Shown in pieces: positions 46,734 through 64,000 of a DNA stretch of 64,000 nucleotides. Positions within the stretch are counted from its first letter, which is position 1, and each line of letters begins with the position of its first letter. A program made the position numbers and the translations under genes. Below the pieces are notes generated by a model, which searched no databases, had not been told where the DNA came from, and saw only the letters and a list, made by a program, of their open reading frames with translations. The stretch spans positions 1 to 64,000 of the forward strand of contig QLIY01000413.1 of NCBI GenBank assembly GCA_003260075.1, in the 5' to 3' direction. The DNA comes from Phallusia mammillata. Lineage: Eukaryota > Chordata > Ascidiacea > Phlebobranchia > Ascidiidae.

Positions 46734-48843
46734 AAAAACGGTTTTAAACCAACTTTTTTGTATTGGTGGCCTTTTTGTACGTAACTTGCAAGGCAAAATA
46801 AGTACTTTTATTTCATACTTTTCACTGAACACTTCTTAATCATGAAAAATCTTGTACAAATAAATTTTATACACATCAACAAGTGTTTTAAAACTTAACT
46901 TTTGGATTAAAACATATTACTTCAGGTACCTCTCTGATCATGAAATGGTGATTCGATTTGCGTTCCAAACTGCGATCACAGTGCTTGCTATCGCGTGTCC
47001 TTGTGCCTTGGGTCTCGCTACACCCACTGCTGTGATGGTGGGAACGGGAGTTGGGGCTCAGAATGGGATTTTGATTAAAGGAGGCGAACCACTGGAGACT
47101 TCACATAAGGTTGGTTTGCCACAAAAGATTAAAAAAATTTTTCACTGGTTGTAACTGTGCTTGTTGCTTTTTCGGATGAGAAATGTCTCAACTGTTTTAC
47201 CAGATTGCTAACTTTTGAACATTTTTTAAAAACAAATACAAATATCACCTGAAAAATTCTGTGGCAAAAGTGTTGTCTACTGAATTTACAAAACAACAAA
47301 CAAAAGTAGGCTCCACAACCACAACCCAGAATGAGAATCTTTTATAAGTTAAATTACACCATACATTTTTTTAATACTTGGTCCTGCAGAGGCTTATTCA
47401 TAGAATAAATATGGCAAGTAACATTTACAATACGAGTATAATAGGGGTTTTAAAGTAGTTTTCAGCTAATGTCAATTGTTGCATCAACTGTTTTTTTAAA
47501 TCTTAAACAATCCCTTGTTGTTTTTAAGGTGAAAACGGTGGTGTTTGACAAAACTGGCACAATAACATACGGAGAGCCTAGAGTCGTTCTTGAGCATCTC
47601 TGCACCCCCGAAGAAGGTGGTACTGGAATGTCACTGCGCCATCTAATGGCTGTTGTGGGGACAGCCGAAAATGCAAGTGAACATCCACTAGGTGTCTCTG
47701 TCGTGAAGCGTGCAAAAGAGGTAAGTTGATGTCAAAAAAATTTTCAGTTTATACAAGAAAATCATTGTATCAATAATTTCCATGTGTTGTTTTGTGTTAT
47801 TTTAATAAACTGAAATCCATTTTTTGCTAAAGTATGTAAATAAACCTGTGACAGGTTAAAATCAAGTTTTAGTGATCAACTTTGTTACAGGGTAACTTTC
47901 CATTTTTATATACATTCTTACTGTTATGCAGTCTGTTCCTGATGTGATCTACATATTTTAATGTTGTCGATTTCAGATCCTGCAAGTTGATGCACTCGGT
48001 AATTCATCAGATTTCAAGGGGGTAGCCGGTTGTGGAATCCAGTGTTCGGTTTCTGGGGTGGAAATTGTTTTGAAGAACAGCAACAACTCACTAAGTTCTA
48101 ACCCAGTCAGTATTATTAGTTAGTTTATCCTAACAGTGTTTCCTAAACTTTTTGTGCCAAGGTAGCTACTATGAATTAAACTCAGTGTGCACTTTTGAGT
48201 AAGCAAAACTTAGTCATAAAGAGATCACCATTTTTCCTTTCCATTATCTTAGAGCACATGCCTTACCAAAAATAAATAAATTTGCAAAAATACAGACACT
48301 CATATATCTGGAGCAATAAAGATGTTTGGATTGAACAGATTGTTTAAACCAGTGGTTCCCAGGCTTTATGGACGAATTCCTCCCTTAACAATTTAAAACA
48401 TTTTCGTTCCTCCTTCATAGACTACACAGTAGATGCTAAACCAAACAAAGATCGTTTAAAATTGGTCTTTTATCAATTTCGCAGGTTATATTCAGTAGTG
48501 GTATTCAAATTTTTTTGCCAGCTGGTTCTGTCACAAAAGTCATATTTTTCAGCGGGTTCTGTCACAAAAAGTCCATTGACAGTAACCAGTGATTCTAACC
48601 GGTTCGCTAAACTCATAAAATTTCGTGAGACGTTTCTACAGAACCGGTGCGAAACAGCTGAATCCCAACACTATATTTCCAGAGCTTAAGTGTTTATTTA
48701 CAAACCATATGTAAAAATTAAAGTTAATTTCTCCCTTAAGTTTAAAATTTCTCCCCAGCTTGGAACCACTGGTACAAATTATCGTCTGACCATTCCTTAA
48801 GCCAGGGGTTCTTAACCTGGGGTGCACGCACCCCCAAGGGGTG

Positions 48844-48932
<89 letters not shown>

Positions 48933-51900
48933 TTTGTTAGGTCTTTTCTATTTAAGCAATTACAGAAGGGGGAGCGAAAATTGGTTGGTGATTTTAAAGG
49001 GGGTGCAGCAAGGAAAAAAGGTTAAGAACCACTGCCTTAAGCAATAATTGCTACATGACAATAAAACAAACTTGTCTTATCATTTTCAATTTTTTTAGGA
49101 CGACGACAAAATGAATTTGTCCCAGGAAGAGACCGCTTCCCTCTCCAGTATGTCGACATCGAGGAAATATAAAGTCCTCATCGGGAACAGAGAGTGGATG
49201 CGGAGGAACGGGATCGTTCTGCCAAACTCCATCGAACACATCATGGCAGGTATGATATCTCAGACATTGTTTTGTAGGAAATGTTTGTTAAACTGTTTTC
49301 ACTTTGAGCACCCTAGGATCAGCACGATTTCGGTATTAGTGCATCATTATTGTTTCCACTTTGATAACAGAAATACTAGCAATGTGTGATAACACATATG
49401 CATACTTTCATTCAAGATAAACTTATTAAATTCCAAGAAGCAAGGATTTTGTTGGGTGTTAGTTTTAGTGCCTTATTAAATTTATAACTGGAATCAGCTC
49501 TGAAGTGTTCATGCAGACTAGCAATCACAGCAAATTCAACAAATTATGGTACTCAAGGCAGATTGAAGGCTTCAGCCGATTTTTCCTTGCCTTACGTAGA
49601 AATGTATACTTTTACTAGTTTAGTCTTCTTCTTCCAAACTTCTGTTCCAGTATTTTCAAGTCCATGCTAAATTTTGGGTGTATTGAAAATGACATCAACA
49701 AAATTCATTAACAAAATGAAAAAAAAATTGTAAGCAAGAACATAATTGCCCCCTATTGAAAAAAATCACATTTCCCTCCTGTAAGGTTAAGCCCAAATTG
49801 AAAACACTGTTAAATGTTATGTTTGTCTTTTACAAACTTGTTGCACGTTCTTTGCAGAACAAGAAGAGTCAGGCTACACAGCGATTCTCGCGGCCATCGA
49901 CGGCCACTTGGAATGTGCACTAGCCATTGCTGATACTGTGAAGTCTGAAGCCGCACTTGCAGTTCATACATTACAAGATATGGGGATCAGAGTGATTCTG
50001 CTTACAGGAGATAACAAGAAAACAGCACGAGCCATTGCCAGACAGGTTCGCATATTGTGTTAAACAAACTCTTATTATCACAATACGCCATGCCCATAAA
50101 AGGCGTCATACGGAATCAGTCGGTCACCAAGCATTCCCATATGGAAAGGCGTAGGCTTGAAAAATCTAGCCTGCGGTGGGATTCGAACCCACGACAGGAG
50201 TCTTTTCGGGACTCGATAGACGCTTCAGGGCTGATCCCAGTTATGAATTGATGTTCATTTCAAACTGTTATTAATTTGAAAATCAAGTCCAACATAAGAC
50301 GTTTGTGTGTTTCTGAAACATACATTTACATTTTCTACTTTATGGCGGTCTACAACCATCTTATCTTGCAGATGTTGTCAATTTTTGCTTGAGTCCTGTA
50401 TAAAATCTTGCGTAACTGATATAGCCGCATTATATGACTGATGATGGCATGGGCATTTACCAAACATTATAAATATAGACAAATCATATCACTTTTCAAA
50501 ACTATTTTGGACATCATATTTTTTGTGAAACATCACAAGATTAAGCAACATTCTGTAAATATATTTTACCAAACATAGAAACTCCAAACATAAGCGTTTA
50601 TTGCTCAAGCAATTACATCATTATGACGTCATTTTGACTTTTTGTTACGTCACAGGCCGGCATACGACAGGTGTACGCCGAAGTGCTTCCCTCGCATAAA
50701 GTGGGCAAAATCCGCCAACTGCAGGAGGCCGGGGAAAAAGTTGCGATGGTCGGGGACGGAGTGAACGATTCCCCGGCACTCGCACAAGCCGACGTCGGGG
50801 TCGCGATCGGCACTGGGACCGATGTCGCCGTTGAGGCCGCTGATGTCGTGCTGATAAGGGTAAGTGTTGGGAAATATGTGTGCAGGTTTCGAAATTATGC
50901 AGGTCTGCTGTGGGTGATGTCTTTGTTTTATAGATTCACATAATAAACAAGGATATATCGACTGTTGTTCACATAACATGCTGTTAAAAGAAACTTAAAT
51001 GAGTAAAGCAGTTGCACTGATGAGATCTTATAGGTCGAAAGATTATACACTGTTTGCAGCTTACTTATCATAAGGCCTGTAGGGCGTCGAAAACGTTGGT
51101 ACAAAAATGCAATTGCCAGAAGAGCTCAATAAAGTTTTTCTCTTTTGCTAGATATTAGATGGCGTAATGCTATAAGTACAACTTTTCGTTCGAAAATTGC
51201 CGCAGCTTTAAGCGTGTGTCGTCTTATAACCCATGTAGTAATAGGAATTTGTTTTGCGTATAAAACCTATTCAGAAATTATATTCAAACACGTTTTATCG
51301 TCCTATTTAGGCCGTTCTTATCACACTAGAAATTTGGGTGGCTTATACTGGATCAAAATGACTTGTTTTTCTGCAGGAAAAAACACGTTTTGAGCTAACA
51401 CAGCATTCACCTTTAAATTTCTTTTTCCCCAGAGCGACCTGATGGACGTTGTGGCTGCTATCGACCTTTCCAAGCTGGTGATTCGCCGCATCAGGATAAA
51501 CTTCGTGTTCGCATGCGTCTACAACCTTGTGGGGATTCCCCTTGCGGCTGGGTGTTTCTACGTGTTGGGGGCCGTTCTCGAACCGTGGATGGGGTCGGCA
51601 GCAATGGCTCTAAGCTCAGTGTCGGTCGTCTCGTCCTCTCTATTCCTCAAATTGTAAGTTTTCATAAAGATTAAGTCATCGGCGTTTTGTTAATACTTCT
51701 AAAACTATTTAATAATCTGTGACATATATATTTTGTTTATGACGTTAAAATCTTTAATGTGACGTATAATTTTTGTTTGTGACGTCAATATTCTTTTTCT
51801 GACGTCATAAGTGTGTTTGTGATGCCAATGTCAATGATTTTTATCAATTTTATTTCTCTCCGTAAACACTAACGTTTTAGCCTGACTCGAAATCTGAAAC

Positions 51901-53342
51901 GTCACAGCGACGACGTCATCGAGTTGCCCTGTGACGCAACGGTGGTGATTGTTTGTCCGCGCGAGACTCGAGAAGAGTCCGTCACTTCCGGTCGACAAGA
52001 TTTTATTACGAAACATCCGGTTGAACCGAGCGACAGTTTTCTCGTCAAGATTGAGTCTTTACCATTTATTGATGACGAAGAATAAGACGTTATGACGTCA
52101 TATTAGCTCTATGACGTATATTTGGGGTAATTGTTACCGGTAGCGGGGCTCTCTAGCGCTAGATCAGTGGTGGTGGTTTATATTAAGTAGCTGTAGATTT
52201 GTAGACATTTTTAACCTTGTCGTTTTTCATTGTGCCTTAAAGGTTTGTGGTTATGGCGCTTCACATAATCCACACTTTGTCGCTTGTGTAAAATGCCCAT
52301 AACGCCTTCAATGGTTCTTTATTCCATGTTGCTTAGCTGTGTATAGTTTCAAAATGTTTTCGTCGCTGCCCAATTAACACTTGTAAGCGCCTAAATCAGT
52401 GGTTCCCAAACTATGCGCCGCGGCACACTGGTGTGCCTCGAGATGTCATTAGGTGTGCCGCAAAAAATCTTGAAATTAAAATCAATCAAGTAGAGTAGTA
52501 GTACCAGGTGCTTAGACCACTAGGCCAACATGCTCCACGTCTCTGAGATGTTCAACTAGGCTATTTAACTATGAGAGTGACCTGTATAGCGGCTTTATGA
52601 CCTCATAGTTAGTGCCTTTGTCAGCTAAAAAAATTATTCAAATGTTCGAAGTGCGCCAAATAATTTTTGTTTTTTCTAAAAATGCCCTTAAAAGAAAAAA
52701 GTTTGGGAACCACTGGCCTAAATACATGCAACTAACTTGTTGTTTCAAATTCTGAATCTCCCGACTAAACTTTATTAAACTTACATCACATGTTTTTCGA
52801 AAACGTTCACAAGATCAAACTAAAATGTATAGGAATTGAAACTGTTAAGCCTGTTTTTATGATGTGTATATCCAGCCAATATCAACTGGGTAAACGCCTT
52901 CTATTGCCCTACCGGTCCCAAAACGTCCCCTAATTCAACGTCCTTGCGCCGATCGATGTTTCCAAATGTGATAAATCAAATAACATTTCAACTCGACTAA
53001 TAATTTACCCAACCTCTTTGCAGATACAAGAAACCGCCTCATGACGCGTTCCCGCAGCCGCGTTACGTCAACGCCACTGACGTCATCAGTGATCATCAGG
53101 TTGAAGCGATATCGGGTGTTGAAGGAGCGCAGAAGCCCAAGTCCAGCGAGATCGGGCGACATCTAACGGCTATTAAGACCAAAGTGATGGAATCCATTCA
53201 CTCGTTGTCGATCGCTGACGACGGGCAGGGAAGTGTCAGCGGTAGGAGGTCGTACACCAACTTATCCGGGTCCCGGCATTCTAAAGATCAACAGCGTTCT
53301 CTTCTACTTCTTAATGATGAGGATCAGGAGGACGTCGTGTAA
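34449..53342 (+). CDS. ATP7: Copper-transporting P1B-type ATPase, ATP7A/ATP7B orthologue
   Basis: Exons: 34449-34559, 34792-34900, 35397-35500, 35733-35963, 36496-37321, 40068-40240, 41100-41301, 42749-42985, 44414-44647, 45382-45604, 45968-46137, 46464-46591, 46926-47109, 47529-47720, 47977-48105, 49099-49249, 49858-50045, 50656-50859, 51433-51653 and 53024-53342. If exon 7 is corrected for its poly-G, this encodes 1431 residues, close to human ATP7B (1465). Six N-terminal copper-binding HMA domains are seen (GMTCNSC, GMTCDAC, GMTCNSC, GMHCKSC, GMTCASC, GMTCSSC). Then come TGESMP, the membrane CPC (about residue 927), phosphorylated Asp in DKTGT (about 971), SEHPLG, GCGI, TGDN and [10 protein letters not shown]. 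The C-terminus carries SLLLLNDED, a dileucine sorting signal. It pumps copper into the Golgi or out of the cell. All phases close except at exon 7. Confidence 0.95.
37585..39999. mobile_element. 2.4 kb foldback element with 0.95 kb inverted arms, in ATP7 intron 5
   Basis: The left arm 37585-38536 and right arm 39039-39999 are nearly perfect reverse complements around a 502 bp centre. The termini are GGGTCATTCCATGTCAA-like, and the flanks ATTG (37581-37584 and 40000-40003) give a possible 4-bp duplication. On the plus strand the left arm carries a Cys/His-rich frame at 38169-38540 with the words [26 protein letters not shown] and QKKCCDPF. The right arm holds the same text on the minus strand with stops, continuing into the centre as [14 protein letters not shown] (near 39030). 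The protein looks like a zinc-binding transposon product, but I do not recognise the family. A 4-bp duplication would fit Sola-type elements, which is speculation. Confidence 0.8.
38169..38540 (+). pseudogene. Cys/His-rich transposon-type protein fragment in foldback arm
   Basis: A 123-codon open frame in the left arm. About eleven Cys and several His residues lie in CxxxxH, CIFH and CC-DPF-VH spacings that suggest metal binding. The facing copy in the right arm has in-frame stops, and the part that would follow it lies in the element centre on the minus strand. This frame therefore ends artificially at the arm boundary. No function is assigned. Confidence 0.45.
40432..40606. repeat. Inverted-repeat element with GTCGAAACG arms, in ATP7 intron 6
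   Basis: Two arms of about 80 bp face each other around a short spacer. The outer ends are TTTATAGAGC and GCTCTATAAA; the inner part carries CCTGATGAAGACGACC followed by CGTCGAAAC. The family is shared with the ELOVL intron 2 copies. No target duplication was recognised. Confidence 0.7.
41150..41194. other. ATP7: Poly-G run inside ATP7 exon 7, sequence error
   Basis: 45 G residues interrupt HMA domain 6 between ESRL and VHGIQYASV. The exon must be a multiple of three to join its neighbours, but the run leaves one extra base and shifts the frame. Family spacing (five residues between ESKL and ITYASV in human ATP7B) is met if only about five G are real. Confidence 0.85.
43006..44413. other. 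ATP7: ATP7 intron 8
   Basis: 1.4 kb of AT-rich intron. No exon, element end or RNA motif recognised. Confidence 0.5.
46697..46729. repeat. (TA)n microsatellite in ATP7 intron 12
   Basis: About sixteen TA units without interruption. Confidence 0.95.
48350..48771. mobile_element. hAT-like element in ATP7 intron 15, with a second element nested inside
   Basis: The ends are CAGTGGTTCCCAGGCT and AGCTTGGAACCACTG. The flanks GTTTAAAC and GTACAAAT agree at five of eight bases, so it is old. A younger MITE occupies 48493-48673. Confidence 0.7.
48493..48673. mobile_element. Nested MITE of the 55204 family
   Basis: The left end is CAGTAGTGGTATTCAAAT and the right end GCTGAATCCCAACACTA, with the family words AAAAGTCATATTTTTC and AGAACCGGTGCGAA. 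It splits the older element at 48350-48771. Confidence 0.7.
48803..49034. mobile_element. hAT-like MITE with poly-G gap, ATP7 intron 15
   Basis: The ends are CAGGGGTTCTTAACCT and AGGTTAAGAACCACTG, with a perfect 8-bp duplication CCTTAAGC at 48795-48802 and 49035-49042. The centre is an 87-base poly-G run (48845-48931), probably artefactual. Confidence 0.88.
50085..50255 (-). repeat. tRNA-derived SINE in ATP7 intron 17
   Basis: On the minus strand the B-box region GGGTTCGAATCCCACC heads a body that continues through GCTTGGTGACCGACTGATTCC to GGGCATGGCGTATTG. The body matches part of 20027-20105. Confidence 0.6.
51011..51060 (+). ncRNA. Hammerhead ribozyme with decayed stem III, ATP7 intron 18
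   Basis: Stem I GUUGCA/UGCAGC (one G-U pair), core CUGAUGA (51017-51023), stem II GAUCU, loop UAU, AGGUC (one G-U pair), and GAAA (51037-51040) are all intact. Stem III reads GAUUA and CACUG, which no longer pair, and the cleavage triplet is GUU. Weak or no activity is expected. It lies in the sense strand of the ATP7 pre-mRNA. Confidence 0.72.
51066..51137 (+). repeat. Half copy of the GTCGAAACG inverted-repeat family
   Basis: Starts CCTGTAGGGCGTCGAAAACG and runs through TTGCCAGAAGAGCTC, matching the right arms at 2560-2650 and 40530-40606. It directly follows the hammerhead, so the two may belong to one larger element. Confidence 0.55.
51881..52085 (+). CDS. ATP7: Possible alternative last exon of ATP7
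   Basis: After the acceptor AACGTTTTAG (ending 51880) the sequence stays open for 67 codons to a TAA. It is in exactly the phase left by exon 19 (51653 donor, two bases over). The encoded tail begins [17 protein letters not shown] and ends LPFIDDEE, with no dileucine. It would replace the tail encoded at 53024-53342, which is the likely orthologue of the vertebrate last exon (YKKP start). An open stretch of this length could arise by chance a few percent of the time, so this is a candidate only. Confidence 0.4.
52397..52715. mobile_element. hAT-like MITE in ATP7 last intron
   Basis: The ends are CAGTGGTTCCCAAACT and AGTTTGGGAACCACTG, with a perfect 8-bp duplication GCCTAAAT at 52389-52396 and 52716-52723. 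Confidence 0.9.
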
Positions 53343-53541
53343 GCCCTTGTGATTTTCATTTGTGCCTGCGAGCACAGGATGCATATGCATGGCGCCCCTT
53401 GACGGCCACACCAGCATTTTTATTCACCGGATTTTTATGTGACTCGACCAAAAAGCGGGGTTTGAACGGTTTTACCAACAGTGTTTCCAAAAAAGAAATT
53501 ACTTAGCAACTTTATCAGTAGAGTTTCTTATAAGTTTTGAC

Positions 53542-53674
53542 TAGAGATGTACCGAATATTCGGTTTGCCGAATTTATTCGGCCGAATCGGCCACTTTTGC
53601 AAAGATTCGGTTTCGGCCGAATAATTGGTTGCGATTCGGCCGAATCGAAATTTCGCCGATTCGGTACATCACTA
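53542..53674. mobile_element. Short palindromic hAT-like MITE
   Basis: 133 bp, ends TAGAGATGTACCGAAT and ATTCGGTACATCACTA, with an interior of repeated ATTCGGCCGAAT words. The perfect 8-bp duplication GTTTTGAC is at 53534-53541 and 53675-53682. Confidence 0.9.
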
Positions 53675-55203
53675 GTTTTGACCAGTATTTAATACCAAAT
53701 ACTTTTAAACATTTAATTAAGTTGGAGTTGTCTAAAAAACTTTTTAGAAATACTGTTCATGAAATCGGTCAAATCCAGCTTCGGTCAACCCTGGTTTAGC
53801 AATTTGTGTGCGTTTTTTCCCCACTACTTTGATTTTTCATCGTGTTGCAGGATTTGTTGTGTGTCGTTATGTTTACTAACAAAATATTTGCATGCAAACA
53901 ATAGCCTTCATGCTTAACACTCCAAAGAGATTTTTTGTTGATTTGCGAGAACTTGTTCATATTCGTGTATGTGTGTAATGTCATTGTTGCAATTTACTAT
54001 TTTTTATTGTTTGGCGAATTTTCAGTCAGAAAACTTTTTTTTCGACAAAGTTAAAGTTAAATTTGCAGCCAACCAAATTAGCTTAATACACGCACTTACT
54101 ACACTAGTACAAACACTAATGTGTAAATGCATAATTAAGATGACTCCATCACTTTCCTAATTTAAAATTTAAATGAAAAAGTATCAATATATTCACAAGC
54201 AAAGAAGGTAACTTAGGAATCTTTTTTTAGACATACAAATTAAGATGACTCAAAATATTTTTTGAAATTTAAGAGTAAATACTAAAGAAAAGTCCATTAA
54301 AAAATTCATAAGCGAAGTATGACACTAAAAGATTTCTTTTACTATTTTTTCATGTCCTGTTATAATTCAGTATCGATACGTAAATGCTCTTACTTTTCAT
54401 TCATACTAATTGTTTCACATATTAAGCATATAAAGGCTCGTAAAGCCGTCGCATTAACGACAGCATACCATTTCCCCATAGTTGTAAATTGTATTTAGCC
54501 TTGTTAGCACTTTTATACAATTAGTGCATTTGAAACCAGCGGTTCTCAGCCTGTTTGTAGTAACGACCCATTTAGAAGTCACATAGATCTGTGTACCACC
54601 GTTTACAATTACTCCAATTTAGATGATTAAAAATCTGTTCACATTTTATTTTCATTAAATAACCACCACAAAACCGTCTCGTTTGCGAACCATTTTTCCA
54701 CCCATTTAAACAAAACAATTCACGTGTTCTTTCAAAAATACGAGACCTATATACTCTATTAGGCATTATGTGTAATTCAGTGACCAGCCTCGTGCATTAT
54801 AAGTGATTTAGTAAAAGTGGAAGTGTTTTTGCATATTTCTTGTGAAGCCTAAATGGACCCCGTGTTTTGTATGCACTTTTAGTTTTTTCACACCAAATTA
54901 AGTTTCTCTACTTTTCTATGTACACGTCGGTTTGATACATTAAACAAATAGTTTGGACTCTTTTTGTGAACCAAGTTTAAGATTTGTGCGTAATTAGTGA
55001 GATAAATACGGTTGTTTGCTGACAGAAGCATCGGGACCTTACATAATGTGACTAGTCTGAATTATGTATTAGTAAATACAGTGAAATGATCTAAGCATTG
55101 GGCGGGTTTCGTCACACAAATATAGCTTTTTAGATTGAAACAGAAGGATTCACTTTGAAAAACAAAACAATACGAAATCTTATTTGTGAATGCACCATAC
55201 ACC

Positions 55204-55414
55204 CAGTGGTGGGATTCAGCCGATTCGCACAGGTTCTATAGAACCGTCTCACGAAATTTTATGAGATCAGCGAACGGGTTAGCATTACTGGTTACTGTCA
55301 ATGGACTTTTTGTAACAGAGCCGGTGAAAAATATGACTTTTGTGATAGAACCGCTGCAAAATATGACTTTTGTGGTGAAAGAACCGCCTGACAAAAAATT
55401 GAATCCCACCACTG
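55204..55414. mobile_element. hAT-like MITE, best copy of its family here
   Basis: The ends are CAGTGGTGGGATTCAGCC and TTGAATCCCACCACTG. The flanks CATACACC and CATATACC match at seven of eight bases. Relatives are at 18696, 27066 and 48493. Confidence 0.85.
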
Positions 55415-55614
55415 CATATACCCAGTTACATTACAAACGGCTTTACCAATACACTTTAGAAAACTCGGCTCTCAGTCAAATATGCAGTTGGCAATTTTGC
55501 CACATTCCTAGGACATAAGTATAACAGTGCGTTGAGTCACACTTTTGTATTGTATTGCCTCTGGTAAAGTTACGTATTTATCTCTTTGGTATCTCTTCTA
55601 TCTCTTCTCACCAG

Positions 55615-55693
55615 GCCTTTGGGGTTCTACGAAGAGTTTCGAAATGGGGAATGCACCCAGCTCCTGCTGCAATCGGAAAGTGAAAGTGAATAA
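55615..55693 (+). other. Candidate exon after a strong acceptor, gene unknown
   Basis: A pyrimidine-rich tract ends in CACCAG at 55614. In the phase left by ATP7 exon 19 the following 26 codons read PLGFYEEFRNGECTQLLLQ and then an acidic SESESE end, a dileucine-like tail. In another frame the same DNA contains an ATG (55646) opening MGNAPSSCC, an N-myristoylation and palmitoylation-type start, 36 codons long. It may be a further ATP7 tail, a separate small gene, or neither. Confidence 0.3.
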
Positions 55694-56373
55694 CTTGGAA
55701 ATGAATGAAGAATGTTCCAGCAAACTTGTTTCATTATGTGTCGTTATCTGTTAGCAATCATTTATAGCTGTTTCCAACCCGTGATAGTTTTTTTGACTGA
55801 ATTTGTGTGCTTAATACTTGATCATATTTGTAGGTTTGTATTTTTGTCTAAAAACTGCATTTACAGTTACATATTTTAGGCGTTTGTTAAACGATTAACC
55901 AAAATTTAGCTTGTGATTCCGCTTTATAAGTTTTTTTTTAAACTTTTTTCTCTAAATAATTGTGTTGCAAATTTATTCGGTACAAGTTTTTAATGATTTA
56001 GTTCAAATTAATTTGCTATTTTTGTAAGTCATTTTCTATGTCCCCGTGTGATACATTTAGTTAAGTTTGTTGTTGTAGTCCGTACAATTTGAACTAGGTA
56101 CATTTTTAAACTTTAACTGTTGTTTTGTCTTGTGTGATGTCATACGTCTGTTATTGTTTTTGAAGTCGATTTCATATCAATGCACTCTTTTCACTGTCAA
56201 AAATATATAATCGTCAATCATATAGCTGTTTTGTCTTTTTTAGTTAGTTAAATTAGTTTCCTCAATTTTTTTTACACTGCTTGTATCAGTCTTATTTGAA
56301 TTAAGACTAGTTCCCCCCGTTTAATCAAAAATTAGAAAAAAATCAGTTACGCATGACCGAATTCATGCACGAC

Positions 56374-56383
56374 TGGCGGGAAA
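56374..56383 (+). promoter_or_regulatory. MCM3: E2F-type site in the MCM3 promoter
   Basis: TGGCGGGAAA, 135 bp upstream of the MCM3 start codon, followed at 56391 by TTTCCCGGGA. MCM genes of animals are classic E2F targets. Confidence 0.6.
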
Positions 56384-56517
56384 ATAATACTTTCCCGGGA
56401 AGAGCAACTTTTGTTTGGTAAAAACTGCAGGGTTGGTTAAATCTGTTAATAAAGAGTTGAAAATAAACGTTGTAGAATTTACGTTATAGTTAAGTGGCGA
56501 AAACAAGACAACAAATT

Positions 56518-63898
<7,381 letters not shown>

Positions 63899-64000
63899 GT
63901 TTGTTTGTTTCTTACACTATTCCAAAAACAATGTCTGATTGCGTTGTTGCTTTTTTTGTTAACTTCATAAATCATTCTTAAACTTGTAACTTGCATGCTT

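Larger units (their letters stand above)
53343..56517. other. ATP7-MCM3 intergenic region
   Basis: 3.2 kb including the ATP7 3' UTR, two MITEs, a candidate exon at 55615 and the MCM3 promoter. No clear AATAAA follows the ATP7 stop closely. A lone hAT-like end (CAGCGGTTCTCAGCCTG) lies at about 54537. Confidence 0.5.

Overview
The window is animal nuclear DNA: spliced genes with GT-AG introns, roughly 100-400 bp to several kb long, in an AT-rich, repeat-laden background. The gene set (ELOVL4-type elongase, UNC93A, AAR2, mitochondrial MCAT, RNF8, six-HMA ATP7, MCM3) and the compact layout suggest an invertebrate chordate, probably a tunicate of the Ciona type. That placement is inference; no marker fixes the species.

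Layout. 1-11.2 kb: an ELOVL4-like gene on the minus strand lies in a near-identical 5.07 kb tandem duplication (411-5490 and 6085-11151). Only the right copy has its last exon in the window. 12.8-23.8 kb: UNC93A-like transporter on the plus strand in nine coding exons, with a 5.4 kb first intron full of repeats and one assembly join. 24.4-25.5 kb: AAR2 in one exon. 26.6-28.5 kb: MCAT in two exons. 29.1-33.9 kb: RNF8 on the minus strand in twelve coding exons. 34.4-53.3 kb: ATP7 copper ATPase on the plus strand in twenty coding exons, head-to-head with RNF8. 56.5 kb to the right edge: MCM3 on the plus strand, sixteen exons seen, 3' end outside the window. I joined the exons by reading frame, and all phases close except at one poly-G run in ATP7 exon 7.

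The genes are mostly unrelated housekeeping functions: lipid elongation, mitochondrial fatty-acid synthesis, copper export, spliceosome assembly, the DNA-damage response and replication licensing. The regulatory logic that can be seen is local: a roughly 0.6 kb shared RNF8/ATP7 promoter, an E2F-type site upstream of MCM3, and an AAR2-MCAT pair that may be co-transcribed.

The most notable non-gene content is a set of hammerhead ribozyme motifs. Two copies are complete (5279-5328 and 10940-10989), two are diverged (51011-51060 and 60996-61045), and one inverted remnant is split by a transposon. There are also many hAT-like non-autonomous elements with exact 8-bp target duplications, a 2.4 kb foldback element with about 0.95 kb arms inside ATP7, and a possible alternative ATP7 C-terminal exon. 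Poly-G runs and a duplicated contig end are likely assembly artefacts; one of them breaks the ATP7 frame.
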